DNA from: DATAYF01 sp036272735
GTDB taxonomy: Bacteria; Chloroflexota; Ktedonobacteria; Ktedonobacterales; Ktedonobacteraceae
Length of the DNA: 6,932 bases
Reading direction: 5' to 3'
Assembly: GCA_036272735.1 (NCBI GenBank)
Contig: DATAYF010000512.1
Location: forward strand, 1-6,932
Each line of letters begins with the position of its first letter. Position 1 is the stretch's first letter. The translations under genes and the position numbers were made by a program. Below the pieces are notes generated by a model. The model did not search any database. It saw nothing but the letters and a program-made list of their open reading frames with translations, and had not been told where the DNA came from. Shown here in pieces: positions 5,432 to 6,932 of the stretch.

Positions 5432-6568
5432 ATGAAATTTGCGACCAAAGCTATTCACGCGGGTCAGGAGCCGGAACCGGCAACGGGTGCGGTAATGACC
5501 CCGATTTATCAGACATCAACCTATGCGCAAGAGGGCATGGGTGGTCATAAAGGGTACGAGTATTCACGAACCGGCAACCCGACACGGAGCGCTTTAGAGG
5601 CTTGTATCGCGGCGTTGGAGGATGGCAGCCATGGGCTGGCCTTCGCTTCTGGTATGGCGGCCGAGCACGCGGTACTCAATCTGCTGAGTGCGGGTGATCG
5701 CGTGGTGTCATGCGACGACCTGTATGGCGGTTCGTATCGTCTTTTTGAGAAGGTAATGAGTCGTTTCCAGGTCGAGACGACCTATGTGCCAGCTAGTGAT
5801 ATACAAGCGTACGAGAAAGCTATTCGACCAAATACGCGCATGATCTGGTTGGAGACGCCGACCAATCCGTTGTTGCGGCTGGTTGATATCCGGGCGGTGG
5901 CGCAGATTGCGCACCAGCATCACCTGTTGCTGGTGGTGGATAATACGTTTTCCAGCCCCTACTTCCAGAAGCCGTTGGAGCTGGGTGCGGACATCGTCCT
6001 GCATAGCACGACCAAATATATCAACGGGCATAGTGATGTTATTGGCGGCGCGCTGGTCACAAACGACGAGCAGGTCTGGCAGGACCTCAAATTCTTCCAG
6101 AACGCGGCCGGCGGCGTGCCGGGTCCACACGATGCCTGGTTGACGTTGCGCGGGATCAAGACGCTGGCGGTGCGTATGCGCCAGCACGAGGAGAACGCGT
6201 ACGCGGTGGCGCGTTTCCTGACGGAGCATCCACGCGTCGAAAAGGTGTACTATCCGGGTTTGCCATCGCATCCTGATTACGAATTGGCAAAGCGCCAGAT
6301 GAGTGGTTTTGGTGGTATGGTCTCGTTTCAATTCAAGGGGCAGCTAGCGGATGTGGACCGCATCGTGCGACGTTTGCAGATCTTCACCTTTGCTGAAAGC
6401 CTGGGCGGGGTCGAGTCGCTGGTATGCCATCCTGCCAGCATGACGCATGCCTCTATTCCTAAAGCATTCCGCGAGTCGCGTGGTATCGGTGATACGCTGC
6501 TACGTCTCTCGATTGGCATCGAGGACGTGGAGGATCTGTTGGAAGATCTGGAGCAAGCATTGGCGTAA
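5432..6568 (+). CDS. Cystathionine gamma-synthase/gamma-lyase family PLP enzyme
   Basis: The product has 378 residues, the normal length for the Cys/Met-metabolism PLP family (fold type I, cytosolic, homotetramer). Key parts, numbered from Met at 5432, are: the PLP-phosphate contacts Tyr44 and Arg46 in YEYSRTGNPT, ASGMAA at 72-77, the ring-stacking Tyr98 in DDLYGG, Asp170 in VVDNTF, the Schiff-base Lys195 in HSTTKYINGHSDVIGG, SLGGVESLVCHPASMTH near 323-339, and Arg358, which should bind the substrate carboxylate. All expected active-site residues are intact. It makes cystathionine from an O-acylhomoserine plus cysteine, or cleaves cystathionine to cysteine. These two activities share the same motifs and cannot be separated by eye (candidates metB, metI, mccB). 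An alternative start at 5426 adds two residues. It stands alone on the plus strand: no met or cys gene adjoins it, and a strong terminator follows. Confidence 0.9.
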   Translation: MKFATKAIHAGQEPEPATGAVMTPIYQTSTYAQEGMGGHKGYEYSRTGNPTRSALEACIAALEDGSHGLAFASGMAAEHAVLNLLSAGDRVVSCDDLYGGSYRLFEKVMSRFQVETTYVPASDIQAYEKAIRPNTRMIWLETPTNPLLRLVDIRAVAQIAHQHHLLLVVDNTFSSPYFQKPLELGADIVLHSTTKYINGHSDVIGGALVTNDEQVWQDLKFFQNAAGGVPGPHDAWLTLRGIKTLAVRMRQHEENAYAVARFLTEHPRVEKVYYPGLPSHPDYELAKRQMSGFGGMVSFQFKGQLADVDRIVRRLQIFTFAESLGGVESLVCHPASMTHASIPKAFRESRGIGDTLLRLSIGIEDVEDLLEDLEQALA

Positions 6569-6590
6569 CTTATATGTATCATGAATGTAT

Positions 6591-6631
6591 ATGAGCGGGT
6601 TAGCACACAATCTAACCCGCTCATTATTTTT
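6591..6631 (+). terminator. Rho-independent terminator of the PLP enzyme gene
   Basis: A perfect 13-bp stem, atgagcgggttag (6591-6603) with ctaacccgctcat (6612-6624), has an 8-nt loop and is followed directly by tattttt (6625-6631). It starts 22 nt after the stop codon. Its mirror lacks an equal T-tract, so it acts mainly on plus-strand transcription and insulates the next gene. Confidence 0.9.
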
Positions 6632-6653
6632 GGGGAGTTATCTCAACAGTATA

Positions 6654-6681
6654 TTGACATTTATTGTAAAACATTCATAAT
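6654..6681 (+). promoter_or_regulatory. Sigma-70-type promoter of the last gene
   Basis: TTGACA (6654-6659, perfect) is followed after 16 nt by CATAAT (6676-6681, 5 of 6). TAATAT at 18-nt spacing is an alternative -10. The predicted start is near 6688, about 39 nt before the ATG. Confidence 0.65.
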
Positions 6682-6725
6682 ATTACTACTTTGATATTTA
6701 CTTATTTTTAAGGAGTAGTAATATT
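6679..6725 (+). repeat. 12-bp perfect inverted repeat around the start site and ribosome site
   Basis: Aatattactact (6679-6690) and agtagtaatatt (6714-6725) are exact reverse complements, 23 nt apart. Two further U-G pairs would extend the stem inward over GG of the Shine-Dalgarno. The left arm overlaps the end of the -10 and the predicted start; the right arm fills the gap between Shine-Dalgarno and ATG. It could be a DNA operator or, if transcription starts upstream of 6679, an RNA stem that hides the ribosome site. Confidence 0.6.
6710..6715 (+). promoter_or_regulatory. Ribosome binding site of the last gene
   Basis: AAGGAG lies 11 nt before the ATG at 6727, a strong site with slightly long spacing. 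Its last two bases belong to the right arm of the 12-bp inverted repeat. Confidence 0.65.
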
Positions 6726-6726
6726 C

Positions 6727-6932
6727 ATGGCAGACGATCAAGACGATCCATACCAAAATGATTTCACGCCAGTAAACCGACCTGGCGAACAGGAAGCAGA
6801 TTTACCGCCACAATCGTACTTTGAGCAACCACCGCAGAGTGAACAGCATCCATCGCCAGTACCGTATAATCAGCCATATGTCGGGCAGCAGCAGGAACCT
6901 CGCAATCATCGAGCTATGAGGCTCCAGCCTAT
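6727..6932 (+). CDS. Pro/Gln/Tyr-rich low-complexity protein, N-terminal part, cut by the window edge
   Basis: The frame is open from the ATG to the window end (68 full codons). It starts with an acidic stretch (MADDQDDPYQNDF) and continues as Pro/Gln/Glu/Tyr-rich sequence (LPPQSYFEQPPQSEQ, YNQPYVGQQQEP). No domain, signal peptide or TM segment is reached. In Gram-positive-like and Chloroflexi genomes such tails commonly precede a small membrane domain (TM2, DUF4190 and similar), but that part is outside the window, so this is only a guess. After residue 59 the composition changes abruptly to RNHRAMRLQP. The neighbouring frame from 6900 instead reads SQSSSYEAPAY, which continues the low-complexity style, so a one-base deletion near 6898-6901 is likely. 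The gene has its own promoter and strong Shine-Dalgarno. Confidence 0.6.
   Translation, partial: MADDQDDPYQNDFTPVNRPGEQEADLPPQSYFEQPPQSEQHPSPVPYNQPYVGQQQEPRNHRAMRLQP

Noticed and set aside
5708..6331. 207-residue open frame on the minus strand
   Set aside because: It lies entirely inside the well-supported PLP enzyme gene on the other strand, has no ribosome site, and its product looks like no family.

Overview
The window looks like chromosomal DNA of a Ktedonobacteria-type Chloroflexota bacterium. This is an inference from the gene mix rather than from a marker gene: a TnpB-type transposon tail, a DUF422 carotenoid protein, a membrane-anchored TolB-like propeller with a Pro/Thr-rich linker, a Pro/Gln/Tyr-rich protein, moderate GC in genes and AT-rich spacers. 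No rRNA, tRNA, CRISPR array or replication origin was seen.

Layout. Positions 1-310 hold the 3' end of an IS200/IS605-like element: the C-terminus of a TnpB-type protein, overlapped by a nested set of RNA stems that resembles an omega-RNA scaffold, ending exactly at the stop codon of the next gene. Four complete genes follow on the minus strand. Read in transcription order they are an Est30-like alpha/beta hydrolase (4923-4153), a single-TM beta-propeller protein (3990-2596), a CruF/DUF422-type carotenoid biosynthesis membrane protein (2588-1755, only 7 nt behind the propeller gene, so almost certainly co-transcribed), and a GT9-family glycosyltransferase (1555-308). The GT9 gene has its own near-consensus promoter with a 14-bp palindrome at the start site, and is separated from the carotenoid gene by a 22-bp perfect hairpin. 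A divergent intergenic region (4924-5431) contains a short decayed coding remnant, possibly from a DUF72 gene. On the plus strand come a cystathionine gamma-synthase/lyase (5432-6568) with a strong intrinsic terminator, then the start of a low-complexity Pro/Gln-rich protein (6727 to the window edge) with a good promoter and a 12-bp inverted repeat that covers the Shine-Dalgarno site.

The genes do not form one obvious pathway. The propeller and carotenoid genes form a two-gene envelope/membrane unit. The GT9 enzyme is a separately controlled transferase, and the PLP enzyme belongs to Met/Cys metabolism. I see no clear new defence or biosynthetic system. The most interesting signals are non-coding: the TnpB-associated RNA structure and its boundary with the GT9 gene, the operator-like palindrome, and the inverted repeat around the last gene's ribosome binding site.
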